NCBI GenBank assembly: GCA_963779485.1
Contig: CAVZYJ010000012.1
Coordinates: 102,322-166,321, forward strand
Origin: CAVVJA01 sp963779485
Lineage (GTDB): Bacteria > Actinomycetota > Actinomycetes > Mycobacteriales > Jatrophihabitantaceae
Reading direction: 5' to 3'
DNA length: 64,000 bases
Shown here: one piece after another, positions 63,983 through 64,000 of the stretch
How positions within the stretch are numbered: the stretch's first letter is position 1
How the letters are laid out: the number at the start of each line of letters is the position of its first letter
The notes under the pieces: model-generated
Databases searched by the model: none
Seen by the model: only the letters and a program-made list of their open reading frames with translations
What the model was told of the DNA's origin: nothing
Position numbers and translations under genes: made by a program

Positions 63983-64000
63983 GAGGAATGGTGAGATCAT
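63718..64000. other. Unassigned segment at the window end
   Basis: From about 63718 the sequence no longer matches the binding-protein family and has a slightly lower GC content. One plus-strand frame stays open from about 63846 to the window edge (WNEKEPLFSLSGSRLVARLQ, then AAIEYNYERNGEI). It may be part of a gene extending beyond the window, but without start or recognised motif I do not call it. Confidence 0.3.

Overview
The window is a stretch of chromosome from a high-GC actinobacterium. Evidence includes strongly GC-biased codons, frequent GTG starts, ATGA/GTGA start-stop overlaps, and the block DUF5318 - class A penicillin-binding protein - GT87-like membrane protein - rpsF - ssb - rpsR - rplI - dnaB, which matches the arrangement around Rv0049-Rv0058 of Mycobacterium tuberculosis. 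Nothing allows a genus call. No tRNA, rRNA, CRISPR array, insertion sequence or prophage was seen.

Layout. 0-8 kb: phenylacetate-CoA ligase, an AI-2E family transporter, an amidohydrolase/uracil-DNA-glycosylase-like pair, a 39-aa basic ORF, a CsoR-type copper sensor with its operator, a small acidic protein and a cation/proton antiporter. 8-15 kb: VOC/AraC pair, RibD-like reductase, Mop-domain protein, fumarylacetoacetase, a widely conserved uncharacterised 470-aa protein coupled to a GH13 alpha-glucosidase, and YceI. 15.6-22.8 kb: an aerobic benzoyl-CoA (box) operon, boxC-boxB-benzoate-CoA ligase-amidohydrolase, transcribed leftwards and divergent from a PaaX-type regulator and an alpha/beta hydrolase. 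boxA and boxD are not here. 22.9-29.8 kb: a 948-aa ATPase regulator with an N-terminal LuxR-type HTH, GNAT, ROK protein, decayed BlaI and M56 relics behind a preserved operator-like dyad, and a frameshifted cytochrome P450. 29.9-35.9 kb: acyl-CoA carboxylase beta and alpha subunits, an AtuA-family protein and a TetR regulator in one tight operon, suggesting branched or acyclic-terpenoid acyl-CoA catabolism. 35.9-45.5 kb: accessory genes with several degenerate ones (a LacI protein lacking its recognition helix, a LuxR/TPR fragment, a truncated GAP-family gene), a MerR pair, and a MarR-controlled ABC exporter. 45.5-57.7 kb: a broken PIN toxin gene, then the conserved replication/ribosomal/cell-wall block, endonuclease IV, a metal-receptor-fold protein and a long-chain acyl-CoA ligase. 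57.8-64 kb: an Fe-S oxidoreductase and an osmoprotectant ABC transporter, in which several genes carry single-base frameshifts.

The metabolic theme is activation of aromatic and branched acids to CoA thioesters and their oxidation (paaK, bclA-boxBC, fahA, the carboxylase/AtuA operon, fadD-like ligase), typical of a soil actinobacterium.

The most unusual structural signal is a dispersed ~47-bp hairpin element with arms close to GTGATCTTGGACTT. It occurs four times (35833, 45481, 48001, 57773), always just downstream of gene 3' ends and in two places forming the last codons or stop of the gene. Other points of interest are DnaA-box-like motifs ahead of dnaB, the PaaX-box pairing without boxA, the BlaI/M56 relics, and the clustering of frameshifts at 57.9-61.3 kb, which may be an assembly artefact.
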